A stretch of 29,304 nt of DNA from Herpomyces periplanetae (taxonomy: Eukaryota; Ascomycota; Laboulbeniomycetes; Herpomycetales; Herpomycetaceae): assembly GCA_009733715.1 (NCBI GenBank), contig WMKJ01000134.1, positions 1 through 29,304 of the forward strand, in the 5' to 3' direction. Positions 10,950-21,472 of this stretch are shown here, one piece after another. The position numbers and the translations under genes were made by a program. Positions within the stretch are counted from its first letter, which is position 1, and each line of letters starts with the position of its first letter. The notes beneath the pieces were generated by a model that was not told where the DNA came from, did not search any database, and was given only the letters and a program-made list of their open reading frames with translations.

Positions 10950-11918
10950 CCTGAGAATAGCCATCTGCCGAAGTTGGTGGAGATTTTCCTTCGCGCAAAA
11001 ACCACCGAATAAACCAAGCACGCTGCCGTATATCATCCGAGTCAATCAAACTTCCATTTCTCAGTTTAACGCGCTGCCTCATCCAGTAAACCCATGCAAA
11101 GTCAAGGTAGAAGGCGGTCTGAATTAAACCAAAAATAGCGGTGAAAATATCCAAATAGCCTTCTTCGATGACCCTTACACCCCAGTTAAAAATGTATAAT
11201 AACCGATAGGATCCTAACGCTAAGAGATAACAGGAGTTGATAACCGTGGGAATGTCGGTTTGTCGAAGTAATTGTAATTGAGGTAGAACGCAAAAGGCTT
11301 CGAGGATGATGCTGAAAGCCCAGAATGCTTCTGAGACTCGAAATATTGCGGATCCTTTGAATAAGAGGCCTAGGGGTATGGTACTTATAGTTGAACCGGC
11401 TAAGCTGTAACCGCCTAACTTCCAAGCCGATTCGCTTTCACGGGATCTAGCGTACCATTGTGTCATGAGAAGGATAGTGAAAGCGGAAGAGGTTAAGTAG
11501 AATATTTTGAATGAGAAGTTGTAAAGGTTAAGACCCCAAGTAATTGGTTCCCATAGTATATCGAGGTAGCGAGTGAAGAAGACGATTAAGTAGAGCACTT
11601 GTGTGATAAGGGAGACACCTGAAGAATGGAAGTGAGATAAGGCGTTAGCGGGGAGGGGAAGATTGATTGAAGGGTTGATACATCAGCGAGAAGGAAAGAT
11701 GAAGGTGTTGATTGAGAGCAGTGTGGTGTGGTGATGGGGAGAGGAGTGAGTTTATGCGCGCGCACAGGGGTTTCGCTTAACAGGGCGGGCAGGAATATGG
11801 CTGACTCACCCTCGGCACTTTTGTTGCGGTAGAACGAGGTTATTAATATCAACTTGGAAGCTAAGTGTAGACAATCTGCCAGCACGCGAAAAGCGTTTAG
11901 TCGGTATGCAGATTTCAT
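10933..11918 (-). CDS. ERD2: ERD2-family KDEL/HDEL receptor (ER lumen protein retaining receptor)
   Basis: ERD2 proteins cycle between Golgi and ER and return soluble ER proteins that carry C-terminal HDEL/KDEL. Two exons: 11918-11810 and 11618-10933, with a 191-nt phase-1 intron (GTGAGT...CTTCAG, CTAAC branch site), giving 264 residues. The seven-helix family pattern is present. Residues matching the known ligand pocket are kept: FRVLADCLH near the N-terminus, TRYLD, LEAFCVLPQL, YRLLYIFNW with a following Arg, and YLDF. The C-terminus runs about 45 residues beyond a typical Erd2 (usually about 210-220 residues) and carries Arg-rich and acidic patches, so the usual short Lys tail for COPI is not obvious. 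The loop between helices 2 and 4 is divergent. Its last 17 bases overlap the UGGT stop region on the other strand. It could be an ERD2-like paralogue rather than the main receptor. Confidence 0.82.
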
Positions 11919-12901
11919 GATTGATTAGGTGTGGAAAACGGTTAATTCTACGGGCTGGTTTAGCGTTACCAACGATTTAAGCGTAGATACGGCGGGCAAC
12001 TATTTGGCCAGTTTGTCACAAGATATGGGAAAACGCGCACACTGGCCCCGTGCAGTCGTTGTGTAAACCCTGAATGCCAAATTATTAAAAGATTCACAAT
12101 CTTCACTGTAAGTCATTTCTAGTTTAAAAAGGGTGAATTTGGGTATTGATAACCGTTTTAATCGGGAAATGGAAGCGAGAGGCAATTTTGGTGTTTTGCA
12201 GTATTATACCCGTCTCCGGCTGCACTATTCGGCATGCCCGAGCAGCGGCATGTTGATCACGTGGCGTGGGGGAGGGCAAGTGGTTTTGTTGATTGGGAGA
12301 TGACGGAAGGGTAGATTGAAGGGTACGAAGTGGTTGACACGTTTGAGTGAGGGGGGAAAAGCCCTTTTTTACGTAGTGGACGAAGGGGGTGTTGAAAATA
12401 GTATGCCAATACGGACACACTGAGACGTACGGGCTTAACTTTAACATTTTGACAAGACCGCTTCACGTAATTAGCGGTGGTGGGAGGGGCAGTAACAGTA
12501 GCGATAGCGATAGCGGTGGGATGGAGTGTAGTATTACGCTAACTATAACTGTTATTCAACGTTTCCACCCTTAGGTCATGTACCCTAGTTACATGGACAG
12601 ATTATTTAACGGGCTGAAAGAGGTTGAGATAGGTTGAGATTTGCCATGTTGATTATCCACGCGCGCACTTGCGTGGATCCACGCTAGGGAACAAATAATG
12701 AGATAGTGACACTAACGAATCCGTACCCCCATGCTTCCGCAACAGGTCCACAAGGAGGACATTGTCAAACCATTAGAATTGGGCCTGGGCCACCATGTGT
12801 ATGCAGGTGCATGAATTTTATGCCTAGGCACGTAGAAGGGTGTAAGGGAGTTTGGAAAAGGCAAAGTTTCCATAATGTAGTCTGAAGCAATCAAAGGTAG
12901 T
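11919..12901. other. Upstream region of ERD2, no supported gene
   Basis: Only short open frames without recognisable domains occur here. An RTCACGTG match lies at 12256-12263, 340 bp before the ERD2 start on the minus strand. A short degenerate GATAGC repeat lies at 12490-12516. ERD2 promoter function is inferred for the proximal part only. Confidence 0.4.
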
Positions 12902-12998
12902 GGGGGAGGGGGAGGGGGAGGGGAAAGGGAAAGGGAAAGGGAAAGGGAAGGAAATAGGTATAAAGAAGGGTGTGGAGAGAATGTGAAGGGGGGGGGGG
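12902..12998. repeat. Purine tract, (GGGGGA)n then (GGGAAA)n, plus an 11-G run
   Basis: About four GGGGGA units pass into about five GGGAAA units (12902-12953); after a short gap there is a run of eleven G (12988-12998). The unit change suggests slippage with drift. The many G runs could form a quadruplex or triplex; that is inference. Confidence 0.85.
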
Positions 12999-14271
12999 AA
13001 AGGAAAGTTAAGAGGATTCCCAAATTGCTGACTTGGGAGGTAGATGTCATAATGACGTCACAAGTTGATAGACATATTTTAGCAAGAAGGATGGAAAGAT
13101 GATACAGACGGGAGATTCCGGATGAATGATATGCAAGGTCATCTCGTCTGGAGTAACAAGTGGAGAAAGAGCGTGTCCCTGTCTTGCCGGTGCCCCTCGT
13201 CTCGTCCCAAGTCAATACAGAATACGGCAGTTGCGTCATCTGATCCAAGTGCCGTCGGGCCGGGTAAGCAGCTCTTGCCTCATTTGACCCAGAGTAGACG
13301 GGAAGGGTTGTAGTAAGATTGGTCGGAGGGAGATGGTCGGGGAAAGGTTTTGGGGCGGGAAAGGGAGCCGATGCTGGCTGGAGGGAAGATTCGGGACGGG
13401 ATGTGAACGGGAAAAGCCGAAGACAAATTCTTTGCGTAAAGTGGACGAATTTGAGTGCTTTACAGAGACGAAGAAATGTAGTTGATTAAAGATGCGGTTT
13501 TGTCGCGCACTTGTGATTTTATGCAATGTTGTCTTGCCTCACACCCCCTACTCTTCCGTATACCTTGATGTAATAATTCATTACGCTCTGGGTTTTTTCT
13601 GTACTTCAATATCCCTACACTGTCTATCCTCTGGAATCTTTTATCCCCAAAGATAATGTGTCGTAAATGTCGTTCCCCTTTCAATGATTGTATAGCCTAT
13701 TTATTGACAGGCTGCTACTTCTCCCGAGGGAATCTAGCCCATAACCTTTGATTAATGCGTGCATCAAATGACCTTATTCTATAAGGTAAACTGGCGTATA
13801 GCTATCACGATATGTTCCAGGCTTGTTTTCAATCTAGTATTCGTAAAATTGATCTAGCTAATGACTTACTCACTTTTATCAAGTATGCTATCGTACACAT
13901 GCCCTGATCCCCTTCATTTTGACACTCTTTACCCTAATAAACCAGGCCGTCAGAAAATCCAACTCTCCATCTCCTATCATCTACCCGCCTCACCCCTCCA
14001 AACCAACTTTTTTCCAACATCAGCCTTGTTGATCCATCGGTTTATCTACCCATAGTATCCCGTACTTTTTTTAGAAAAAAATATAAGATTTCTCATGTCC
14101 GTCCATCCATCTATCCACTACCTCATCCACGCCATCAGTGGTTTTCCCCTCCCCATTGTGCAGCGTAGCCCTTAATCATATCATTAAATTCAACATGGTT
14201 ATTTCCGTTAGCTAACCCTTTTCCTCCCCGTAAATTTGTTTTACATTGCTCTGTCAATCATTGCCAATCAA
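12999..14271. other. Intergenic stretch, no supported gene
   Basis: Open frames on both strands are below 180 codons, have low-complexity or random-looking content and match nothing I recognise. No RNA gene signature was seen. Composition shifts from purine-rich on the + strand (to about 13,450) to pyrimidine-rich beyond about 13,880. Confidence 0.4.
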
Positions 14272-14335
14272 TCATGCATGCATGCATGCAGGCAGGAAGG
14301 CAAGCATGCATGCGCGCGTGCGTGCGTGTATGCAT
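14272..14335. repeat. TGCA / GCGTGC alternating purine-pyrimidine repeat
   Basis: Four to five TGCA tetramers are followed by a GGCAGGAAGGCAAG interruption, more GCATGC units and then GCGCGTGCGTGCGTG. The self-complementary alternating sequence could extrude a cruciform or adopt Z-DNA. No gene overlaps it. Confidence 0.85.
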
Positions 14336-14507
14336 CGTGACCTCGTCCTATCCGTAATCTCTCTCCTTGTATCACGTTTAAACTGACTGCCCGATCAGCC
14401 CTTTTTCAGGCATCCTTACCGGTCATAGTGGCAAGCCAGGCTTTCCATCACAAATTCATTGTACTCCACACCACTTCCCCGGCAATCTCCCTGGTCTTAT
14501 CTCATGG

Positions 14508-14606
14508 TAACCGTAGGCGTAGGCGTAGGCGTAGGCGTAATGGTAATGGTAATGGTAATCGGAACCGTAACGGTAGCGATAGCTGCGACAGCGACAGCAA
14601 CAGCCG
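14508..14606. repeat. Degenerate hexamer array drifting through several units
   Basis: The + strand reads through GTAGGC units (about four), then TAATGG units (about three), then variants such as GTAACG, GTAGCG and GACAGC, all near a 6-bp period. No stop falls in some frames simply because of the period, so the Arg/Asn- or Val/Gly-rich open frames here are not taken as genes. Confidence 0.8.
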
Positions 14607-15105
14607 TGGCCTGGCCTAACGATGATACTTGCCATGGCCGAACATTATCATTGTCTTGACCATTTCATCAGCCCCTTGAGATATCCAACGCAGCTATGCC
14701 CATGTGTGTCTCAGTCTTTCAATACCGAGTTTCTCAACCCAACAGTATCGTGCTTTTCAGCCTGCCGACTTGTGCAATCCAGTATAACACTACTAATAGT
14801 ATAGATTTATATGGTACATTTTAACGCGCACACGCACATGCGTAGATGTGGTCAAGATGATGGGTTTGGTATTTAATTACACTAGAGGGAGGGAGGCGTG
14901 GCCACATTAGCATGCGGGTTTACCATGAGCAGTAAAGGCACGTATTGAGCGGGGGACGGGGTTTTTCCCATACATATTCTACGTAACACGGTTTCGCATA
15001 GTCGGGCCGCGTTAAACAAATGTACAAAAGTCACCCACGAGCATGACCATGCCAGTTTGTTACACCTGTCTAATTAAGCTCGAGCATGTTTCGGCTATTA
15101 CCGTG

Positions 15106-15155
15106 CGAGCTCGAGCTCGAGCGGGCGCGGGCGCGGATACGGACACGGGCGGACG
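15106..15155. repeat. GAGCTC / GGGCGC / GGACAC hexamer patch
   Basis: Repeats of CGAGCT pass into GGGCGC and then GGATAC/GGACAC-like units within 50 bp, the same drifting-hexamer style as at 14.5 kb. The first part is self-complementary. Confidence 0.7.
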
Positions 15156-15587
15156 CCAAAAGGACCATGTCCGAGTTACGCACGCTTCCTTCACCAGTAT
15201 GATGTTGCACAGCACCGTTGGAATTTTGCGCAAAAACGGATCAGACGAACCCGACGTATTTCTCTCTGATGATATGACATGTCAATTTAGATGGGTATGG
15301 ATAGTAATGGTAATGGCTCACGATGTTGGGAGGGGGAAGGGAATAAACCTGTATTGTAGTGTACAAGGCTGAAGGACTAGTTAACACCCTGTCACGGATC
15401 AATTTAACAGTATCCCTAATAACGAGACATACTCGGCCTCATCTCCGTTTGTCGTAGAGGTGTATCATGAATATAGCATGACCAACATTTACGGGATTTT
15501 TCCCCCGTAGATTTGTGAAAGGACAAGATAAGCTTGTCGGCATGTAGGTACAAAGAGAGCACGAACGGGCATGCATAAGTTTAAATG

Positions 15588-15616
15588 TTGTGGTGGTGGT
15601 GGTGGTGGTGGTGGTG
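15588..15616. repeat. (GGT)n trinucleotide repeat
   Basis: About nine uninterrupted TGG/GGT units. The two open frames that cross it (Val-rich on +, Thr-rich on -) have no other support. Confidence 0.9.
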
Positions 15617-16197
15617 ACGATGAGTTGGGCAGTGAAAATCAAATCCTTCTGGCCCCTTGACCGAATCGACTTGCCTCATATTGCAAAAGCAGAACACGTA
15701 GATGAGTTTAAGGTAAAAAAGGCTAGACAAAGACAGGACATCATGGAACGTGGGTCTAGCGTAGGATTTAGTGAAGGGTATTAAAGGATGTTTGAAGTTA
15801 GATATCGGGAAAGGAATGCCCCTTGGACAAGCGTTTGTGGATGCGCAAGTTTTTCAGACTTGCCAATGCTCGAGTTAAGTAGGCTTGTAAAATGGGTAGA
15901 AAGCGTAGATGTTGATGGCGAGGACGCTTAGGACACGTTTTAAAGGCCGACTTAGTGGGAGTCGACGATACACACGATGGTATAAAGGCGACGCTACTCG
16001 AAACACTAAACACAGAGAATGCAAGCCCAACCATGCCAGCTTGATCGTTAAACCCACGACTCTTGAAGTCTGGCTTGCGTGATCCCATTTCCAATGATAG
16101 ATTAGCCAGTGTTGCTTTGGTCTAGACAAGACCATGCTGCCTTATGCGAATTAATGCTATATTATGCACAGGTATAGTAAACCTTAGGATTCCCGAA

Positions 16198-16252
16198 TAA
16201 GATGATACGAAGCTACGCGACGCGATGCAATGCGATGCGAAGCAATACATTA
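16198..16252. repeat. Degenerate GATGCG/GAAGC pentamer-hexamer patch
   Basis: Units such as ACGCG, ATGCA, ATGCG and AAGCA follow each other at a 5-bp period. It resembles an old, decayed short tandem repeat. Confidence 0.6.
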
Positions 16253-16644
16253 AAACACGCAATCATGATCAATTATACATTAGCCTAAATTAATATAAGG
16301 TCTGATATGCTGGTTGCATGAAAACGTGCACCCGATTCAACCGAACAAACGTACACTCGTTTAATGCATCATCCGATTAACACATTGCCAGCGGCAACGT
16401 TTGACGAGGAATGCCCATGGAGCACAGGCACCACTTGGCCAGCGGTATGGGAACCTGTGGCCGGTTGAGACAGGATGATGTAGATCACGAAGGAGGGTCG
16501 AGCAGCACAGCCAAACGGAGCCACGCGCGGCCTGACTGCACCGCTTCTCGCCTTCATCCATCGTCACGATCACGATGCAACTACATATCCTCGTCTTGCA
16601 GCGCACGGCACAGCACAGCAATCGGGAGATGATGGCACTGTGCT

Positions 16645-16684
16645 GTGGTCGTGGTCGTGGTCGTGATCATGATCGTGGCCGTCG
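16645..16684. repeat. (GTGGTC)n / (GTGATC) hexamer patch
   Basis: About three GTGGTC hexamers pass into GTGATCATGATC and GTGGCC. A short complementary GATCACGATCACG-like stretch lies just upstream near 16,560-16,576, so a hairpin is possible. Confidence 0.75.
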
Positions 16685-16899
16685 TTGGCGCGCCTCCGGA
16701 CTGCTGCAAGCCCCTCTATCGGGTAGCCTGAGACACCATCACGATGCAGGGCAAACTCTCGGAGTGAGCGTTCGCTTCCATCTGCCCGTTTACGTGTCAA
16801 CCACGCTGCCTATTTTTCCGTTGACGCATCCCTTTGGTTGGCCAGTATTCCCTTCCCTCAAAGTGGATTCAATTACTACATCCAAGCAGACCTGTTCTC

Positions 16900-18410
16900 G
16901 CTCTGACTTGCCCAAGCCGCTCGGGCGTGCACTCACGCACAAACACGCTCAATTCCCCCTGCGATATACTCGGCATCTCCATCTTCTTCTGTTCCCCGTC
17001 CCTCCATCTTCGTCTTCCTTTCCTCCTTGTCCCTGCTCATCTTTCCTTGGTTACCATCCAATCTATTCGCTCAATTGTCGATGAACTTCTTGCTCCGCTA
17101 ACTGGTCAACCCAATTCTTTTGTCAAAATATTCCCCTGGCCCCCGTACTATCCATGCTTCGCCTGGTCAATTCTCCCCTCCTAACCTTCTTCTCCAGCCA
17201 ATTCGTCGCTTCAAACCTGTCTTCCCTCCGATCATCCCCCATTACTCAATCCCACAGGCAATCGGCCATGCTACTTTGTCAGGCCTGACCTCACTTCGCC
17301 CCGAGTCCGTCTCCCCGTAAATCTTCCACCTTTTTCCCGACTTTCCCGCTAAAAATGTTTAAGAGCAACATCGCGTCTACCCTCCGCTCACCTAGGGCTC
17401 GCATAACCCATTTCTCTCCAGCCTGTTTCTTAACGTGCCTAATAACGCTACAATTTATTACACATATGCTGCCCAGTCAGGCTAATCGGCTTCGATCCAG
17501 GCTGATCAAAGTATCAACACCGTGCTGCCGCGACGGCGGCGGGGCTAATTGCAAGGCCGATTGGCTGATTAGGTATGTCAGAGCATCGCAGCGATGTGCC
17601 ATGTTTAACACGGCTTTTATACCTGATAGGCTAGACTAATTGTTTGTTCGCCTCGCAGTATATAGCCTCGTCCTCCGCTCTGCACCGTTTTGTCCTTCGT
17701 TCGCTTTTCTCACTTCCAAACCTTTCGCTACTTTTATTCTTACACCACTCTACTCTACACCTCACCTCTCTTCTCCCCTCAAAGCAACGCATCACAAGCC
17801 AATCCAATCCTTCCCTCGCCTTATATTCTCGTCATTTTCCCTTCCCCTTCCCCAATTCCTCCCTCCCCCTTCTCCCACTCACATACTTCCTCTGTCCATT
17901 ATATTTCCCTTTGGCTTGCCTTATTTTCCCCATCCAACGGTTAATCCCCACCCATCCATCAATCCATCGATTGACCCGTCCCTTTATCTATCCAATCTTT
18001 TCCCCTATCATTCCTACTCCTCCTCATCCTTCTCCCCCATTCCCCCCGCGCTTCTCTCTATCCTTCCGTGTGTCCGCATATCATTTTACCTATCATTTTC
18101 ATTATCTTCGGCCTCATCACTGTCTGTGCCCGTTCGCCCGCCCGTCCACATTCGTCGCCCTATCTCTCCCCTACTCCTCTCTCCTCCGTCCCCACTTCAT
18201 ATACAATCCCATTGCATCCCCTTCCACACCTTCATCCCCCAACTCCTCGACCTGAATATGCCCATTGTCCTCTTCCCCTCCCTCCAATCTACCTCCATAA
18301 TTTAACCCTTTCAACTTCTTTACCCACTCTCCATCTCCTTTTGCATATATCCCCCCTCCCTCTTTCTTCATCACCCCCAATACTTCTTCTCTTTCTCTCT
18401 TCATTTCAGC
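16900..18410 (+). promoter_or_regulatory. Long pyrimidine-rich leader/promoter of the Myb-like gene
   Basis: About 1.5 kb before the Myb-like start is strongly C/T-rich on the coding strand, with few long purine runs after about 17.64 kb. CT-rich stretches are common just upstream of fungal transcription starts, but this one is long. A good 3' splice signal (TTTCTCTCTTCATTTCAG, ending at 18,409) sits one base before the ATG, so a 5'-UTR intron is plausible. Several open frames pass through but are Ser/Pro/Leu low complexity. The 5' boundary is approximate. Confidence 0.45.
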
Positions 18411-20119
18411 ATGGAAACCGCCCAGTTATACAATCCATACCAAACCCCCCCTCCCACCGATCTCACTTGCAATGAATCATCTTACGATTTATACGGAAAT
18501 CTCGTCTTAAACTGCACGTCCACCGGGGTAAGTTTCCCTCACTTCTCTTTATTAACCTTGCCAACAACCACCATCAATTATTCCTTCCCTTCCCTTCCCT
18601 TCCCTTGCCTTGCCTCTCTTTCAATTTATACTCACGCCCTTTCCCCACTCAACTATAGTCCCTTAACGCTACCGATACATTCGGCGTGACCTCCGTACCA
18701 ATGCTTCCATTTACCGATTCTCCCGCTAACCTAGGCCTCTCATCCACCACCCCGTGTAATCCCAACCCTTCCACTGCTTGTTGGTCCCTCGGCGAACCTT
18801 TCATTACCGCCCCCGACGTACACATCAACGATTCAAATCACGCTATATCAATCGCTTCATCCCGCCTCAACAGTCCCATCATGCTCGCTAATGCTCTCAA
18901 GTCTGTCGACCCACTTGCTCCCCCTCCCAATGTCCCCCCTACACCCGCTACCACCAATGTCTCCGTTTCCGCATTGTCTGTCAACGCTTATTCCTTACCC
19001 TGGATGATTGATTCAACTCCCCCTACCACTTTTACTTCCCCCGATGTATTCGGAAATTCCCGCGTCATGCTGTACGACGACGTTTCCTTCGGTCACGAAG
19101 CTTCTCTCCACATTCCTCCCCCTTTACCCCCTCCCATTACTCCCGCTTGTCATTCAACCACCGTTACTTCATCCACCCCATCATCACTTCATTCTACCAC
19201 CACTGGTTCCTCTCTCCCAAATATTCCATCCGTTAACGTTGCCATACCGTGCTCTAATCTACCCCCTAACTGTTCACCTGGCCAGCGCATCTATACACCA
19301 ATTGCTCCAAATCCCGTTTCCGCAACCGCCGCCCCCACTCCCCCTTCAACCCTTTCCTCTTTATCCGTTGTACCAGCGTCTGCTACCGCTCGCAAATCTA
19401 ACGACCCAAGTGATCGTAAACGTAGTCGTGATCTACTCGACTCTGATGTTTCTTTACTGCATCATGCTTACCCCTCCTATTCATCACATCCTGATCACTT
19501 AACAACCCCTCCTACCTCTACCCCTACTTATACACTCGATCGTACCGACTCACTTACCGTGGCTCTATCTCATCCTACCGAACCTTGCTCCATTCTACCT
19601 ACTACCGCAACAACCGCCTCGTCTCCTTATACTAATTTATCATCCGCAAGATCGGGTAGCGTTTCCACCACCGTGGGACTCACGCCTTCATCAATGCTCG
19701 TTAATGATGCTAATAATCCTCGTGTTACAAAACGTCGACGTAAATCATCCACTGGCGTATCAAAGCGGCGTGTTGATAATGAAGATCGTATACTTGTACG
19801 TCTTAAGGCTGAACGTTTGTCCTGGAAAGAGATAGCCGCTCGTTTCAATAGTAACGTTGGCAAACATCATCAGGTACCTGCTTTGCAAATGCGCTTGAAA
19901 CGTTTGCGTGAACGTTTAAATCGCTGGAATCCCGACGATCCATCGTTACTTCACGTTGCGCTTAATTTGGGTAACACTGATCCTGAATCTCTCTCGTCCC
20001 ATCACCAACTTCATACTGTTCCTGCCCCCACTGCCTCTTCCACTGCTACCGTTCCACCCATTCCCCATATTGATCCTGATACCAATTGTCACGGTACAGG
20101 TCCCAGTGCAGCAGCTTGA
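18411..20119 (+). CDS. Probable DNA-binding protein with Myb/SANT-like helix-turn-helix segment
   Basis: I do not recognise a named orthologue. Two exons, 18411-18527 and 18659-20119, are joined by a 131-nt phase-0 intron (GTAAGT...CTATAG), giving 525 residues; the frame stays open across the junction. Most of the protein is low-complexity Ser/Thr/Pro/Asn, as in fungal regulators. Basic patches DRKRSRD (about 290) and KRRRKSS with SKRR (about 394-407) look like nuclear localisation signals. Residues about 410-462 form the one folded-looking segment: ILVRLKAERLSWKEIAARF, then LQMRLKRLRERLNRW. The W-K-E-I-A pattern after a leucine-rich helix and the basic third helix match fungal Myb/SANT-like domains. 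A further 60 disordered residues follow. Coding-strand pyrimidine bias is strong. A role as a transcription factor is inference; the start is set by the splice-site context and in-frame exon. Confidence 0.75.
18582..18614. repeat. (TTCCC)n / (TTGCC) pentamer inside the Myb-like gene intron
   Basis: About five TTCCC pentamers drift into TTGCC units within the intron, close to the branch/acceptor region. It is the complement of the GGGAA-type repeats at 12.9 and 27.6 kb. Confidence 0.75.
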
Positions 20120-20449
20120 TCTCCCCTCTTCCCTTCAATCTTTATTCCCCCTACCCCTTTGTCGTGTGTGCGTGTCCGCGTGTATACGCTGCAGCTTCAG
20201 CTTGAGCTTTACTAGCCGGCCGGCTGGCCCGCGCTACAGTATGTGCTCGCACACATTGAACTGGCCAAACCAAACGGTTACACACCTCTACCGTCTACCG
20301 GCTTCCGCACCCGTGCGCGCTCCTTTTCCCTTCCTCGTCTCTTCTATCACATTTATGGCATGGCATATTTTATCCCCTATTACTTACTTACCCATGTTCT
20401 TCATCTGTCGTCAATTTAGCCGTTAGTCTGTACACGAGAATAGTGTACG

Positions 20450-20498
20450 CATCGCACCGCACCGCACTGCACCGCACCGCACCGCACCGCGCTGCGCC
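20450..20498. repeat. (CACCG)n pentamer repeat
   Basis: About eight to nine CACCG-like pentamers with single-base variants (ACTGC, GCTGC). The Thr/Ala/His-rich open frame through it is explained by the repeat. Confidence 0.85.
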
Positions 20499-21450
20499 GT
20501 CCGGGCTAGGTGTTCAGGTCCACTATTCCAACCCTCTGCTAACACTACTTGTCTCAATAATTCACATAATGTTAAATTCCATCTTTACGACATACCCTTC
20601 CTCTCTCCCACCATATTTATCGCCTTACCAGCTTTTGTGACACTCTAGCCCACCTGCCCGCCTGCCCGCCCGATTTCTCAACTCGGCCCAGCGCGTATCC
20701 CAATTTTCAGTTTCAACCGTGACCCCGCCCTCTTCTCCCCTTCCCGCTACAACGTTCACATGCCTGTTCCCCGTTACGTGGAGCCCGACTGTAGTTCCGT
20801 GGGAACCGTGGACACGAGAGTATCGAGGCACGGCACAAAATGGGCTTCGCAAGTTGGTGTGCATGTGTACGTTGAACCCGTCTAAGCGTGTATATACGAG
20901 AATTAACGAGCCAGACAGCGAGTGAGATAATACCAATGTATGTATGTGTGTATGTATTTATATGTACATGTTGAACCAAACCGTAGTTCATCTACAAACT
21001 CGCCAGCAAGTATAAAAACGTGTGCGCGCACATAACCAAACAAAGTGTATGGCGCGCAGACCATGCACCGGCCTCAATCCGTCTGTTTCCCAGGCGTCGC
21101 GTTGTACGGCTACGTATTGCTCGGGTACGTCGTGGAAAGTAGACCAGCGCAGAGTTGGGCAATCCGGAAGCCCGCGCTGCGTGTACGGGTGGGCTAATCG
21201 CGACTTTTAGCAAGCGGAAAGGGGAGCCGAGGCCGTAAATGGTTCATGTGAAACGGAGCATCGGCAAATGTTACCTGAATAGCCGCAGCCAGAGACTCCG
21301 TAAACGATGTCGGCGACGCAAGCGATGTTGTAGTGGTTGACGATGGCGGTAGTGGCCCTGAACGACCCGTGGGGCCTGGAAGTGATTGTATATTAACAGT
21401 GTCTCTCGAGCGATGGCCAGAACTGGCTAAACCACCCACTAGGGAAACAT

Positions 21451-21472
21451 ATGCACGCACGCACGCACACAA
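21451..21472. repeat. (GCAC)n tetramer repeat
   Basis: About four GCAC units followed by ACAAG. It is one of six similar GCAC/GTGC patches found only in non-coding parts of the window. Confidence 0.75.

Noticed and set aside
12712-13248. 178-codon minus-strand frame with Ser/Leu and poly-Pro tracts
   Set aside because: The tracts come from the GGGGGA/GGGAAA repeat; no recognisable domain or splice-joined partners.
14428-14659. Two overlapping frames rich in Arg/Asn/Gly and Val/Ala
   Set aside because: Both are by-products of the 6-bp period repeat, which leaves several frames open at once.
17640-18475. Three overlapping frames of 80-220 codons before the Myb-like gene
   Set aside because: Pyrimidine-rich DNA lacks stop codons by composition; the translations are Ser/Pro/Leu/Phe low complexity and most lack a sensible ATG.
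19008-19502. 164-codon frame overlapping the Myb-like gene
   Set aside because: Out-of-frame shadow of the C/T-rich coding sequence, mostly Pro and Leu.
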